Below the pieces are notes generated by a model that had not been told where the DNA came from, searched no databases, and saw only the letters and a list, made by a program, of their open reading frames with translations. Positions 47,821-56,984 of a stretch of 64,000 bases of DNA are shown here, piece after piece; the stretch's first letter is position 1; each line of letters starts with the position of its first letter. The stretch lies in NCBI GenBank assembly GCA_017440805.1, contig JAFSGN010000022.1, positions 310,225 through 374,224 of the forward strand. Reading direction: 5' to 3'. The translations under genes were made by a program, and so were the position numbers. The stretch comes from Clostridia bacterium. Lineage in GTDB: Bacteria > Bacillota > Clostridia > Oscillospirales > SIG627.

Positions 47821-48978
47821 ATGAAACGCCACTACAACAGAATAGCACGGGGATTTGCCTATGCAAAGTTTCTGACACTTATTTCAGCGGTGATTTTCAC
47901 TCTTTTTGCATTTAACCTTTACCGCAATGATATTACTATCGAAAATTTCAGATATATGATTAAATACCTTGATTTCAAGTCTGCCGAATCAGATACTGTA
48001 ACCGGTACATCAATAGTTTTTGATTCGGAGGCATCAACCGGCATGCTTCTTTACCGCAGTGATGTGGCGGTATTGAAAAAGAACGGGCTGGAACTGTATG
48101 ACCTTTCGGGTCAAAAAATCTTTTCTTCATCTTTTACCATGACATCACCCCATGCCGTATGCGGGGATAAATACCTGCTTGTATTTGATGTAGGAGGAAC
48201 CTACGCGGCGGTATTTAATACATTTTCAAAAATATGGGAAACAAATTTTGAGTATCCCATTATTGACGCATCAATAAATGACCAGGGAGATTTTTGCATT
48301 TTAACCTCAAAAAAAGGATATAAATCGGCACTGTATCACTACAATTCAAATTTCAAAATGACCTATGCCTGGATGTCGGGTGACAAATATGCAGTGGATG
48401 TTTCAATGTCATCGAAAAATCGGGATAAATTTATTCTTACCGCCATACACGCAAATGATGGTTTTTTCCAGAGTGATATTATTCTTCTTTCAACGGAATC
48501 CGACAATGCAATTGCTTCGGTATCATTGTACGACGAGTTGGTTCTTGAACTTTCGGGATTTAAAGAAAACATTACAGTTCTTACCGACAAACGCATTTTG
48601 TTCTACAACACAGAAAATCTGGAGTTGATTTCTTGGTCTGAATTTTCAAGAGACTCTCTTTCTGATTTTGTTTTTAACCAGAATTACAGCGTTCCGATTT
48701 TTTCCAAAAAGATTATAGGCAGTGAAAATGACCTTGCGGTTTTCTCTTCAAACGGTGAAAATATACATTCATTTAACTCTCAGGAACATATACTTGACAT
48801 GTGTATTTCAGACAATAAACTATATCAACTTTCCTCAGGTAGATTAACAGTATTTAATCTTGACACCTTTGAAAAGGAAGTTCTTGAAACAGATAAAAAA
48901 TACGACCGTTTGATTTCTGACGACTACACTGTACTTATCGCATGTGCAAACGACGCCGTTGCAGTCAGTCAGAGATAA
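47821..48978 (+). CDS. DUF5711 family membrane-anchored protein
   Basis: A 385-residue protein with one N-terminal membrane segment (about residues 16-36) and a beta-rich extracellular part with repeated short strand pairs, suggesting a beta-propeller. It matches what I recall as the DUF5711 family of Clostridia; function unknown. The ATG at 47821 has no SD nearby. GAGGTGA at 47791-47797 is well spaced instead for an in-frame ATT at 47803, which would add six residues, so the true start may be an AUU codon. It is the first of a run of genes up to the P-type-ATPase-like protein. Confidence 0.75.
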   Translation: MKRHYNRIARGFAYAKFLTLISAVIFTLFAFNLYRNDITIENFRYMIKYLDFKSAESDTVTGTSIVFDSEASTGMLLYRSDVAVLKKNGLELYDLSGQKIFSSSFTMTSPHAVCGDKYLLVFDVGGTYAAVFNTFSKIWETNFEYPIIDASINDQGDFCILTSKKGYKSALYHYNSNFKMTYAWMSGDKYAVDVSMSSKNRDKFILTAIHANDGFFQSDIILLSTESDNAIASVSLYDELVLELSGFKENITVLTDKRILFYNTENLELISWSEFSRDSLSDFVFNQNYSVPIFSKKIIGSENDLAVFSSNGENIHSFNSQEHILDMCISDNKLYQLSSGRLTVFNLDTFEKEVLETDKKYDRLISDDYTVLIACANDAVAVSQR

Positions 48979-49007
48979 CCTTTATTTATTTTTGGTGAGG
49001 TTTTATT

Positions 49008-49739
49008 ATGAATTATTTACTTGATATTGTTGCTGTTGTAATATTTCTGTGGGCTATATTCACAGGTTATAAAAAGGGCTTTGTAAAGACGGTTCTCGGT
49101 CTTTGCAGCGGTATTATCTGTCTTTTACTTGCCATAAGTTTTTCTGCCCCGGCAGGAAACTTTATAAACAGAACCTGTATATCCCCTGTTTTTGAAACAA
49201 TTATCTCCGAAAAGATGCAATCAATCGCACCTTCAGATAATCCCGAAGTTCCCGATGTGGATGTTCTTGTTGAGCAGGAGCCCAATGACTTTTTGCAATT
49301 ACTCAAGAAATACAACATTGATTTGGAGTCTTTCAAAGACAACTTTGAACTGTTGAAAAAAGAAAGCAGCGAAGAAGCGGCGAATCTTGCCGTGAAATAT
49401 GTTGCCCAGCCGATAAGCGAAACAATTTCCTATGTTATTGCGTTTATTCTCATTATTCTTGTTTCATCCCTGGCTTTGTCAATTGTTTCCTTTATTCTGA
49501 ACAAGATTGTCAAACTGCCGCTTTTACGCACGGCAAACAAATTTTTGGGCATTGTCTGCGGAGTTTTTTTCGGTTCTCTGTGGGTTTATGCGGTAGCGGT
49601 TGTGGTGGAATTTACACTTCCCTATATCCATAATTCCCCCTCTGACATAATAAATCAAATAAATCCCGAAAATACACTGATTTTTAAATATTTATATTTT
49701 AATAACCCTGTTTCAGAACTCATCAAATCGTTGTTTTAA
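49008..49739 (+). CDS. cvpA: CvpA family membrane protein
   Basis: A 243-residue protein with about four hydrophobic segments and the CvpA/ColV-production opening (LDIVAVVIFLWAIFTGYKKGF, residues 4-24) typical of the family. An internal amphipathic stretch (about 75-130) is longer than in the shortest members. CvpA proteins are linked to envelope stress and colicin V production in proteobacteria; no mechanism is agreed for Clostridia. SD GGTGAGG precedes the ATG. The stop lies 11 nt before pgsA. Confidence 0.85.
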   Translation: MNYLLDIVAVVIFLWAIFTGYKKGFVKTVLGLCSGIICLLLAISFSAPAGNFINRTCISPVFETIISEKMQSIAPSDNPEVPDVDVLVEQEPNDFLQLLKKYNIDLESFKDNFELLKKESSEEAANLAVKYVAQPISETISYVIAFILIILVSSLALSIVSFILNKIVKLPLLRTANKFLGIVCGVFFGSLWVYAVAVVVEFTLPYIHNSPSDIINQINPENTLIFKYLYFNNPVSELIKSLF

Positions 49740-49750
49740 AGGACTGTTGC

Positions 49751-50332
49751 ATGAAAAAATTCAGAACTGAGCTTATTCCGAACTATCTTTCACTATTCAG
49801 AATATTACTCATACCACTGTTTATATACCTGTTTTTGTTTTATCAAAATGACGGTATGCTCTGGGGAGGAGTTGTTTTTATTCTTGCAGGAATTACCGAT
49901 ATTATCGACGGGTATCTTGCAAGAAGAAACAACTGGATTACAAATATAGGAAAATTACTTGACCCTCTGGCAGATAAACTTATGCAAATTGCCGCCATTT
50001 CATGTCTCTACATAAAGTCTTTAATCCCTTTCTGGCTGATACTTACGATTGTGGTCAAAGAACTTGTCATGATTGCAGGTGCTACGCTTATACTGAAACG
50101 GGGAAGGATTTATGTCCATTCAAATTGGTACGGAAAAATGGGAACTACCGTTTTTTATGCCGTTGTTCTGACTATTATAATAACCAAGGGTAATTATCCC
50201 GTAGTATCAAATTTACTTTCCGTTTTACTTTTACTGCTTACTCTGTTTACATTTTTTATGTATTATATTAAAACATATCGTGGCGAATATAAAAAGAAAC
50301 GCCTGCAAAACCAAAACAATCAGAAAGGCTGA
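49751..50332 (+). CDS. pgsA: CDP-diacylglycerol--glycerol-3-phosphate phosphatidyltransferase
   Basis: A 193-residue integral membrane enzyme. The CDP-alcohol phosphotransferase motif is complete: DGYLARR followed by GKLLDPLADK (residues about 53-78), i.e. DGxxAR x8 GxxxDxxxD. It makes phosphatidylglycerol phosphate for anionic phospholipids. Four to five hydrophobic segments. The stop is 6 nt before the ClpE-like TTG start. Confidence 0.93.
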   Translation: MKKFRTELIPNYLSLFRILLIPLFIYLFLFYQNDGMLWGGVVFILAGITDIIDGYLARRNNWITNIGKLLDPLADKLMQIAAISCLYIKSLIPFWLILTIVVKELVMIAGATLILKRGRIYVHSNWYGKMGTTVFYAVVLTIIITKGNYPVVSNLLSVLLLLLTLFTFFMYYIKTYRGEYKKKRLQNQNNQKG

Positions 50333-50338
50333 TGAATT

Positions 50339-52636
50339 TTGAAGATACCTCTTTGTACCAAATGTAATAAGCGTCCTGCGGTTGTATATATAACAAAATT
50401 TGAAAACGGCATTACAAAAAACGAGGGATATTGTATCCTGTGTGCCAAAGAAATGAAAATCCCGCAGATTGACGAAATGATTAAGAATATGAATATTTCC
50501 GAAGAAGAACTTGAAATGATGGCAGACCAGATGGCTTGTCTTGAAGAAGAGTTTTCTGATTCGGATACTGACAATACCGAATCCCCCGATTCCAAAGCAC
50601 CTGCCCTGGACCTGCGTTCATTTTTCTCGGAATCCGGTCTCCCTGTTCCCGACAATAGTTCTCCGGAACAGAAAAATTCTTCAAAAAAAGATGGCGGTAC
50701 AGAAAAGAAAGAGCCGGGACGGAAAGCACTCAATTCCTATTGTATTGACCTTACCGCAAAAGCCCGCCAGGGTAAAATTGACAGAATTGTAGGCAGAGAC
50801 AAAGAAATAGAACGAGTTATCCAGATACTTTCCAGGCGACAGAAAAATAATCCCTGTCTTATAGGCGAACCCGGTGTTGGAAAAACCGCTATTGCAGAGG
50901 CTCTGGCACTTAACATTGCAGAAGGAAAGGTTCCGTACAAACTGAAATCGAAAGAAGTTTTCATGTTGGACCTTACAGCACTTGTTGCAGGAACACAATT
51001 CCGCGGACAGTTTGAAAACCGCATGAAAGCCCTTATAGAAGAAATAAAAAAATTAGGAAATATAATTCTTGTAATTGACGAAATTCACACTATTGCCGGT
51101 GCAGGAGATGCTGAAGGCGGAATGAATGCCGCAAATATATTAAAACCTGCCCTTTCCAGAGGCGAGGTGCAGATTATCGGTGCAACAACACTGGCAGAAT
51201 ACCGTAAATACATTGAAAAAGACTCTGCCCTTGAACGCCGTTTTCAGCCTGTGGTTGTTAACGAGCCGTCAATTGACGAATCGGTAGCAATTCTTTCGGG
51301 AATAAAAAATTATTACGAAACATTTCACGGCGTAAAAATCCCCGACTATCTTTTGAGAAAAATAGTTGTTCTTTCCGAACGATACATTACCGACAGATTT
51401 TTGCCCGATAAAGCAATAGATATCTTGGATGAAGCCTGTGCTCATCTGACTCTTTCAAACCCGGTTTTTTCCAAAACAAACGAACTGATAGACCAAATTG
51501 ATGCCCTGAGAAAACAAAAGGAACAACTTGAGGAAGAGGACGACAAAGACACGGACACATATCAGAAAATTGCCGATTTGAAGGTTCGGGATTTACAACT
51601 TACAGAAGAATTCAACAAACTTTCCCATGAGAAAGATTCTGTTATGCTTTCCGAGAAGGAAGTTGCTCATGTGATTGAAATACAGACCGGTATTCCGAAA
51701 AGTTGCATAACTGATGACGAGGTTGCAAATGTAATTGACCTTGACATAAAATTAAAAAAGCGAATTATAGGTCAGGACCCTGCAGTAGATTCTGTCTGTC
51801 GTGCCATACGCCGAAATCGCACAGGCATCTCATACAAGCGGAAACCTATATCATTTATTTTTGCAGGACCTACCGGTGTCGGTAAAACCGAACTTGTAAA
51901 ATCTCTTGCATCGACTTTGTTTAACTCTCCCGATGCACTTATACGGCTGGATATGTCAGAATATATGGAAAAGCATTCTGTTTCGCGTATTATCGGTTCG
52001 CCTCCCGGATATGTGGGATATGATGACGCGGGACAACTTACAGAAAAAATACGCCGTAAACCATATTCTGTTATTCTTTTTGACGAGATTGAAAAAGCAC
52101 ATCCGGATGTCATGAATATACTTTTGCAAATACTGGATGACGGAAGAGTCTCGGATGCACACGGCAAAGAAGTCAATTTTGAAAACACAGTAATAATAAT
52201 GACCACCAATGCGGGCAGCGGCCAGAACAACAATTTATCAGGATTTGCCGCAACATCTGCGCTTATTGACAGTGAAAAAACAAAAAAAGCACTGGAAGAA
52301 TTTTTGCGTCCCGAATTTATCAACCGTGTTGACGAAATTATAACATTTAACCGCCTTACACCTGAAAATTTCAAAGATATAGCCCAAATCCACCTTCAAG
52401 AACTTGTTTCTTCACTGGAACAACGAAATATTGTTCTTAAATACACGGATTCTGTAAAGGACTATATTGCAAACAACTCATTCAGCGACAAATACGGTGC
52501 ACGCAATCTCCGACGCTTTATACAAACTGAAATTGAAGACAAAATTGCAAATATAATAATTGGTAAATATCCCTCTCATCTTGGCTCTGTTTCTTTGGAT
52601 TGTCAAAATGACAGGCTTACAATTGATGCTTTATGA
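50339..52636 (+). CDS. clpE: ClpE-like AAA+ unfoldase with N-terminal zinc finger
   Basis: A 765-residue Hsp100 ATPase. A four-Cys zinc finger is at residues 6-35 (CTKC and CILC pairs), followed by an acidic linker, AAA-1 (Walker [13 protein letters not shown]; Walker B LVIDEIHT), a coiled middle region (about 380-440) and AAA-2 ([20 protein letters not shown]). The ClpN repeat domain is absent, as in ClpE rather than ClpC. A hydrophobic GF motif (SGFAA) that could dock ClpP is present in AAA-2. The start is a TTG at 50339 with AGAAAGG upstream. It overlaps the following gene by 4 nt. It probably feeds ClpP with damaged proteins. Confidence 0.88.
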   Translation: MKIPLCTKCNKRPAVVYITKFENGITKNEGYCILCAKEMKIPQIDEMIKNMNISEEELEMMADQMACLEEEFSDSDTDNTESPDSKAPALDLRSFFSESGLPVPDNSSPEQKNSSKKDGGTEKKEPGRKALNSYCIDLTAKARQGKIDRIVGRDKEIERVIQILSRRQKNNPCLIGEPGVGKTAIAEALALNIAEGKVPYKLKSKEVFMLDLTALVAGTQFRGQFENRMKALIEEIKKLGNIILVIDEIHTIAGAGDAEGGMNAANILKPALSRGEVQIIGATTLAEYRKYIEKDSALERRFQPVVVNEPSIDESVAILSGIKNYYETFHGVKIPDYLLRKIVVLSERYITDRFLPDKAIDILDEACAHLTLSNPVFSKTNELIDQIDALRKQKEQLEEEDDKDTDTYQKIADLKVRDLQLTEEFNKLSHEKDSVMLSEKEVAHVIEIQTGIPKSCITDDEVANVIDLDIKLKKRIIGQDPAVDSVCRAIRRNRTGISYKRKPISFIFAGPTGVGKTELVKSLASTLFNSPDALIRLDMSEYMEKHSVSRIIGSPPGYVGYDDAGQLTEKIRRKPYSVILFDEIEKAHPDVMNILLQILDDGRVSDAHGKEVNFENTVIIMTTNAGSGQNNNLSGFAATSALIDSEKTKKALEEFLRPEFINRVDEIITFNRLTPENFKDIAQIHLQELVSSLEQRNIVLKYTDSVKDYIANNSFSDKYGARNLRRFIQTEIEDKIANIIIGKYPSHLGSVSLDCQNDRLTIDAL

Positions 52637-55203
52637 ATATATTAAACAAACCTCTTGACGAATTAAAACGGATATTGGGTACAGATTTTTCCAAAGGTCT
52701 TTCTCAGGACAGAGTAAAAAAGAACGCCGAGGCGTTCGGTCTGAACATTCCCTTTGATGACCAAGAAAACAAGTTGTCATTGTTTTTTAAAAATCTGTTT
52801 TCTGATGTTATGCCATGGCTTTTTATAGGACTGTGTTTAATTTCTCTTTTCCTTGAGAGAAAGTCCTTTATGTTGCCTGCTTTTGTTCTGTTTCTTGTAT
52901 ATGTTTCGGTAAGACTGGCTACCTTTATGATTATAAAAAACATTGACGACGACATAAAGGTATACAGAAAAATAACCTCTGTTGTAATCCGTCACGGCAA
53001 AACACACAGGATAAATGCAAAACAACTTGTTCCCGGAGACATAATGATACTGAAAAAGGGAGATTTTGTTCCCTGCGACTGTATTGTTATAGATGCACTT
53101 GCTTTCTCGGTTTATGAAGCATATATAACCTCAAATCCCAATACAACTCCAAAGAAATCCCAGACAATGATTGCTCCCGACGGAGAGCCTTATCACAACT
53201 GTCTTGTTTTTGCCGGCAGTGTTGTTTGTGAGGGTGAAGCAAAAGTGTTGGTTTGCCACACCGGAAAAAATATATTCAAAATCAATACCACTCCCATAAA
53301 AAAGGTGTTTTACAATCAAATGCCTAAGATATACAGAAACAACCTTTTTGTAGGAAAACAACTTTATTTGTTGTGGATTCTGATGTGTTTTATTATATTT
53401 ACAATCGGTGTTTTGCTTAAATTTGATGTTTTTTCAATGATATTTATGGCAGCAACACTTTCAATTGCCGCGTTGGGTGATTGCATACCTCTGTTCAGCG
53501 AATTCGGAATGCTTTTTCAGATATCACGGCTTTACAAAAAATACGATTGTGTTTTAAAAAATTACCAGACTATTGACACATTCAATGCCAATGATACAGT
53601 GTTTATAGAGAACTTTAACTATTTCCTTAATTCCATACCCGAAGTAAAATCATTTTACATCAACAACTCATTTTACTCACCCGACAACATAAAATCCGAG
53701 ACACGAAACGAACTGATTAAATATGCCATGGCGTCTGCCATGCAACAACCCAAAAGCCGTCAGTACATTCATATTTCTCTGTCTAATTATGCCGAGTCTT
53801 TAGGAATCACACCCAAAAGCATTGAAAATGAATTTATATATATATCCAAATACTCGGCAGATTTTGAGGGTGTTCTGACTTTCCGTGCTGGCGAATACGC
53901 CGTTATAACACGGGGTCTTGCCTCCAGTCTGTTAAAAAAGTGTACATCTGTAAAAGTTAACAATTCCATCCGTGAAATCGGCAGAAAAGAACGCTTCGCA
54001 CTCAGAGATAATATTCGTGAGATGGAAAGGAATTCTCAGACTGTTCTGGCAGTAGCCAAACAGGCAGTAAGTTTTTCTTCGGAAACAAACGAATGCGTAG
54101 TGCACTCCGATAAACTTACTCTTTTAGGATTTATAGGTTTTTATAATCCAATCAACACTGATGCAATAAAAGCATTATCCATGTGCAAGAAAAACGGTAT
54201 AAATGTTGCACTTACCGAAAATGAGGCCTCGGGTACCCACGCCAATATGGCAAAGAGCATTTCCCTTACCTCGTCAGATGACCTTTCTCTTAATTCAGAA
54301 CAGTTGTCCAAAATTGACGAGGGTCTTCTTAGGGCAGATTTAAAGAGGTATAAGGTCTTTTCGGGACTCACCCAGCAACAGCGTCTGTATATTGCAAAAC
54401 TGTATAAAGAAAACGGAAATGTACTGACCTGTATTCCAAATTCGCTGGAAGATATTCCTCTTCAGGCAGTTTCTGATGCCTCAATTACAGCCTATAATGA
54501 AGAATTACCCGCTGCGAATTATTTTTCCGATGCAATATTTCTAAAGCGTGATTTTTCAATTTTTACTGCGTTGGTCAAACATTCCCGTGCTGTTTATCAC
54601 AACGCCAGCCGTATGCTCCTCTATATACTTACAAACCAGTTTTTTATGTGTACTCACATACTTACGGGAATGATATTTGAAAAGAAATTGATATTTTCCC
54701 CTGCAGTTCTTTTGTTGTACGGAATATTTGCTGTTTTCCCCGCCGCTTTTGCGATAAGTTGTGAAGTTCCGCCGGATAATAAACCTCTGTCTGAACCAAA
54801 TTACAACAAATATATTTTCCGTTTGTTTTCCCTTATTCCCCATCCGTTTATAATAGGCTTATCGGGTGGTATTACTTCCGTTCTGGTATATCGGATTTAT
54901 AATTCAGACCATGAGATTGCTTCAGCGGCTTCTCTTATAACCCTGTTTACATCTGCGTATTTATCGGCAATATCATTAAGAAATGACGAACTGTTCATAC
55001 ACAAAAAAATAACTCCGCTGTTTATGTTGATTCCTTTGCTGAGTTTTGCGGTTTTAACAATTATATTTTCTATGCCGTTTCTTTCAAGAGCACTTGAAGT
55101 TTCATTGCCCAACTTTGAAGTTGCTCTCATAAGTATGATTTTCTCTGTCATTCCGTTCAGTATAAGTGAAATATTAAAAAGGGCAAAAAATTTAACAAAA
55201 TAA
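52633..55203 (+). CDS. P-type-ATPase-like protein lacking all catalytic motifs
   Basis: An 856-residue protein with the layout of a P2-type cation ATPase: N-terminal cytosolic helix bundle (about 8-60), two membrane segments, an actuator-like domain (about 118-200, with the VPGDI motif), two more segments, a P/N-like cytoplasmic region (about 305-645) and about six C-terminal membrane segments. The motifs needed for catalysis are missing. At the phosphorylation site VFIENFNYF has Glu326 and no DKTGT. The TGES loop reads TSNP (166-169), TGD reads TEN (528-530), and GDGVND reads IPNSLED (601-607). The M4 'PEGLP' is GDCIP. It starts at ATGA overlapping the Clp gene's stop. It is a full-length intact frame, so a retained non-catalytic role is likely. 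What it does is unknown. Confidence 0.85.
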   Translation: MNILNKPLDELKRILGTDFSKGLSQDRVKKNAEAFGLNIPFDDQENKLSLFFKNLFSDVMPWLFIGLCLISLFLERKSFMLPAFVLFLVYVSVRLATFMIIKNIDDDIKVYRKITSVVIRHGKTHRINAKQLVPGDIMILKKGDFVPCDCIVIDALAFSVYEAYITSNPNTTPKKSQTMIAPDGEPYHNCLVFAGSVVCEGEAKVLVCHTGKNIFKINTTPIKKVFYNQMPKIYRNNLFVGKQLYLLWILMCFIIFTIGVLLKFDVFSMIFMAATLSIAALGDCIPLFSEFGMLFQISRLYKKYDCVLKNYQTIDTFNANDTVFIENFNYFLNSIPEVKSFYINNSFYSPDNIKSETRNELIKYAMASAMQQPKSRQYIHISLSNYAESLGITPKSIENEFIYISKYSADFEGVLTFRAGEYAVITRGLASSLLKKCTSVKVNNSIREIGRKERFALRDNIREMERNSQTVLAVAKQAVSFSSETNECVVHSDKLTLLGFIGFYNPINTDAIKALSMCKKNGINVALTENEASGTHANMAKSISLTSSDDLSLNSEQLSKIDEGLLRADLKRYKVFSGLTQQQRLYIAKLYKENGNVLTCIPNSLEDIPLQAVSDASITAYNEELPAANYFSDAIFLKRDFSIFTALVKHSRAVYHNASRMLLYILTNQFFMCTHILTGMIFEKKLIFSPAVLLLYGIFAVFPAAFAISCEVPPDNKPLSEPNYNKYIFRLFSLIPHPFIIGLSGGITSVLVYRIYNSDHEIASAASLITLFTSAYLSAISLRNDELFIHKKITPLFMLIPLLSFAVLTIIFSMPFLSRALEVSLPNFEVALISMIFSVIPFSISEILKRAKNLTK

Positions 55204-55205
55204 TG

Positions 55206-55234
55206 TTGCATATTATTACTAATAATGATAGAAT
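55206..55234 (+). promoter_or_regulatory. Promoter for DUF1858-trmK operon
   Basis: TTGCAT at 55206-55211 and TAGAAT at 55229-55234, exactly 17 bp apart, 36 nt before the DUF1858 start. Both hexamers match consensus in four or five of six positions. Confidence 0.6.
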
Positions 55235-55269
55235 ATATTAGTAAAAATATAAATTAAAGGAGATTAATC

Positions 55270-55473
55270 ATGAACGAAGTAACAAAAGACACAATTATCG
55301 GCGATATCCTTGATTACGATAGAGAAACAGGAAAATTTTTTCTGGAAATAGGTATGCACTGTCTCGGTTGCCCTTCCGCAAGAGGCGAAAGCATTGAACA
55401 GGCATGCGAAGTTCACGGTGTTGACTGTGATGAACTTATTGCAAAAATCAATGAGTATCTCGCCGGTAAATAA
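55270..55473 (+). CDS. DUF1858-domain small protein
   Basis: A 67-residue protein of the DUF1858 family (hybrid-cluster-associated redox disulfide). The motif MHCLGCP gives a CxxC pair (residues 36 and 39) and another Cys follows in QACEVHG. Such small proteins may be redox relays or carriers; no activity is proven. AAAGGAG lies before the ATG. Its 3' end overlaps the presumed trmK start. Confidence 0.85.
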   Translation: MNEVTKDTIIGDILDYDRETGKFFLEIGMHCLGCPSARGESIEQACEVHGVDCDELIAKINEYLAGK

Positions 55474-56182
55474 TCAAAATAACAATAATACAAGTGACAA
55501 ACGCTGCTTCAAACTTGATCAGCGTTTGTTGACTGTGTTCAATTTCATCAGGGATGGGCGTGTTTTGGCCGATATAGGCACAGACCATGCCTATCTTCCT
55601 TGTTATGCGGTTTTAAAAGGAAAGATACCCTCTGCCTTTGCCTGCGATGTGAAAGACGGCCCTCTTCTGCGTGCTGCTGCTACTGTCAAAAAGTACAAGT
55701 TAGAAGATAAGGTCTCCTTTGTAAAAACCTATGGGCTTATGTCTATGGAAAAGTATGATTTTGACGATGTGGTAATAGCAGGAATGGGCGGAGAACTTAT
55801 ATGCGATATTATAAGATTCAGTCCTTACATCAAAAATCCCCGATATAATCTTGTTCTCCAGCCGATGCTTTCCAAAGACAAGTTGAGAAGATTTTTATTT
55901 GAAAACGGGTTTAATATTATAAACGATGTTTATTGCGTTTCGCAAAACCGTATATACAGCGTTATAAATGCCGTATATGACGGAGTATGTCGTGAAATTA
56001 CGCCTTTTCAGGCGGTTATGGGTGTATGGGATAAAAAAAATCCTCCCCGTTTTTCAAAAGAATATGCCATACGGCAGACACACTCTTTGCAAAAGAGCAT
56101 AAACGGAATACACTCGGCGGGAAAGGACTGTCCCCAAGAAGAAAAATTGCTTTTGGAAATCAGAAGTTTTATTAAATCATAA
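55451..56182 (+). CDS. trmK: tRNA (adenine22-N1) methyltransferase TrmK
   Basis: A 243-residue SAM methyltransferase. The TrmK signature is ADIGTDHAYLP (about residue 37), with VVIAGMGGELI near residue 109. It methylates N1 of A22 in tRNA of Gram-positive bacteria and is essential in some. The start is uncertain: ATG 55451 is the nearest in-frame start, overlaps the DUF1858 gene by 23 nt and has no clear SD. The usual family start would lie just before KLDQRLL (residue 22), where no start codon exists. The next gene starts 12 nt later. Confidence 0.88.
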   Translation: MSISPVNNQNNNNTSDKRCFKLDQRLLTVFNFIRDGRVLADIGTDHAYLPCYAVLKGKIPSAFACDVKDGPLLRAAATVKKYKLEDKVSFVKTYGLMSMEKYDFDDVVIAGMGGELICDIIRFSPYIKNPRYNLVLQPMLSKDKLRRFLFENGFNIINDVYCVSQNRIYSVINAVYDGVCREITPFQAVMGVWDKKNPPRFSKEYAIRQTHSLQKSINGIHSAGKDCPQEEKLLLEIRSFIKS

Positions 56183-56193
56183 AGGAATTTTAT

Positions 56194-56967
56194 ATGGAAC
56201 TTAAAGTAATCTCCGATTTTTTTGACCGTATTGCCCCTCAGAGCCGAAGTTCCGAATGGGACAACGACGGCACAATGCTTTTGGGTTGCAACAAAGATAT
56301 AAAAAAGGTGCTTATAACTCTGGATGTTAATTCAGAAGCGATTGAAAACGCAATAAATAACAATGTCAATCTTATTATAAGTCATCACCCCTTCATTTTC
56401 AGACCCATTAAGCGCATATCAGACGACTTGCTGTCGGACAATATCAGAAAACTTATAAAAAATGACATATCCGTTTTGTCGTACCATACCCGTATGGACG
56501 CTTCCGATGTTGGAATAAACCAGTATATCCTTCAAAAACTTGGGCTTGATGACATTAAACCCTTTGGAGAAGAACCCGAAAGTTTTATCGGTCGTATCGG
56601 TACCTACAACTCGCCTGTTGACAGCAGTAAATTTTACAATCTGATAAAAAAAGTCTTCAACTGCAGCCATTTTACCGTCACTGCACCGTTATCTGAAGTT
56701 AAATCTGTTGCGGTAGTTTCGGGTGGAGGAAATGAATTTGCAGATACTGCAAGAAGTCTTGGGGCAGATGTTTTTATTTCAGGTGAATTTCGTCATCACC
56801 AATATATACATCATACCGAAACAGGTTTTCCTGTAATCTCGATTGACCATTATCATTGTGAAAATGTTTTTGTAGACCTTGTTTATCAACTTCTCACAAA
56901 TGAGTTTACAGATATTGAGTTAATAAAAAATTACGGAAATGCTCCGTTTTCGGATATTACAATTTAA
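56194..56967 (+). CDS. Nif3-like dinuclear metal-centre protein
   Basis: A 257-residue protein of the Nif3/YqfO family. Metal ligands are visible in SHHPFIF (near residue 66), SYHTRMDAS (near 97) and the late DHYHCEN (near 220). Family members form hexameric toroids; YqfO-like proteins are often encoded with trmK, as here, and may act as GTP cyclohydrolase-like or metal-chaperone proteins. The role is not settled. It lacks the central insert found in some longer members. Confidence 0.9.
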   Translation: MELKVISDFFDRIAPQSRSSEWDNDGTMLLGCNKDIKKVLITLDVNSEAIENAINNNVNLIISHHPFIFRPIKRISDDLLSDNIRKLIKNDISVLSYHTRMDASDVGINQYILQKLGLDDIKPFGEEPESFIGRIGTYNSPVDSSKFYNLIKKVFNCSHFTVTAPLSEVKSVAVVSGGGNEFADTARSLGADVFISGEFRHHQYIHHTETGFPVISIDHYHCENVFVDLVYQLLTNEFTDIELIKNYGNAPFSDITI

Positions 56968-56984
56968 ATTGAAAAGGACACATT

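Noticed and set aside
51772..52374. Antisense open frame inside the Clp gene (200 codons, minus)
   Set aside because: Shadow of the AAA-2 domain with Ser/Arg-rich random composition.
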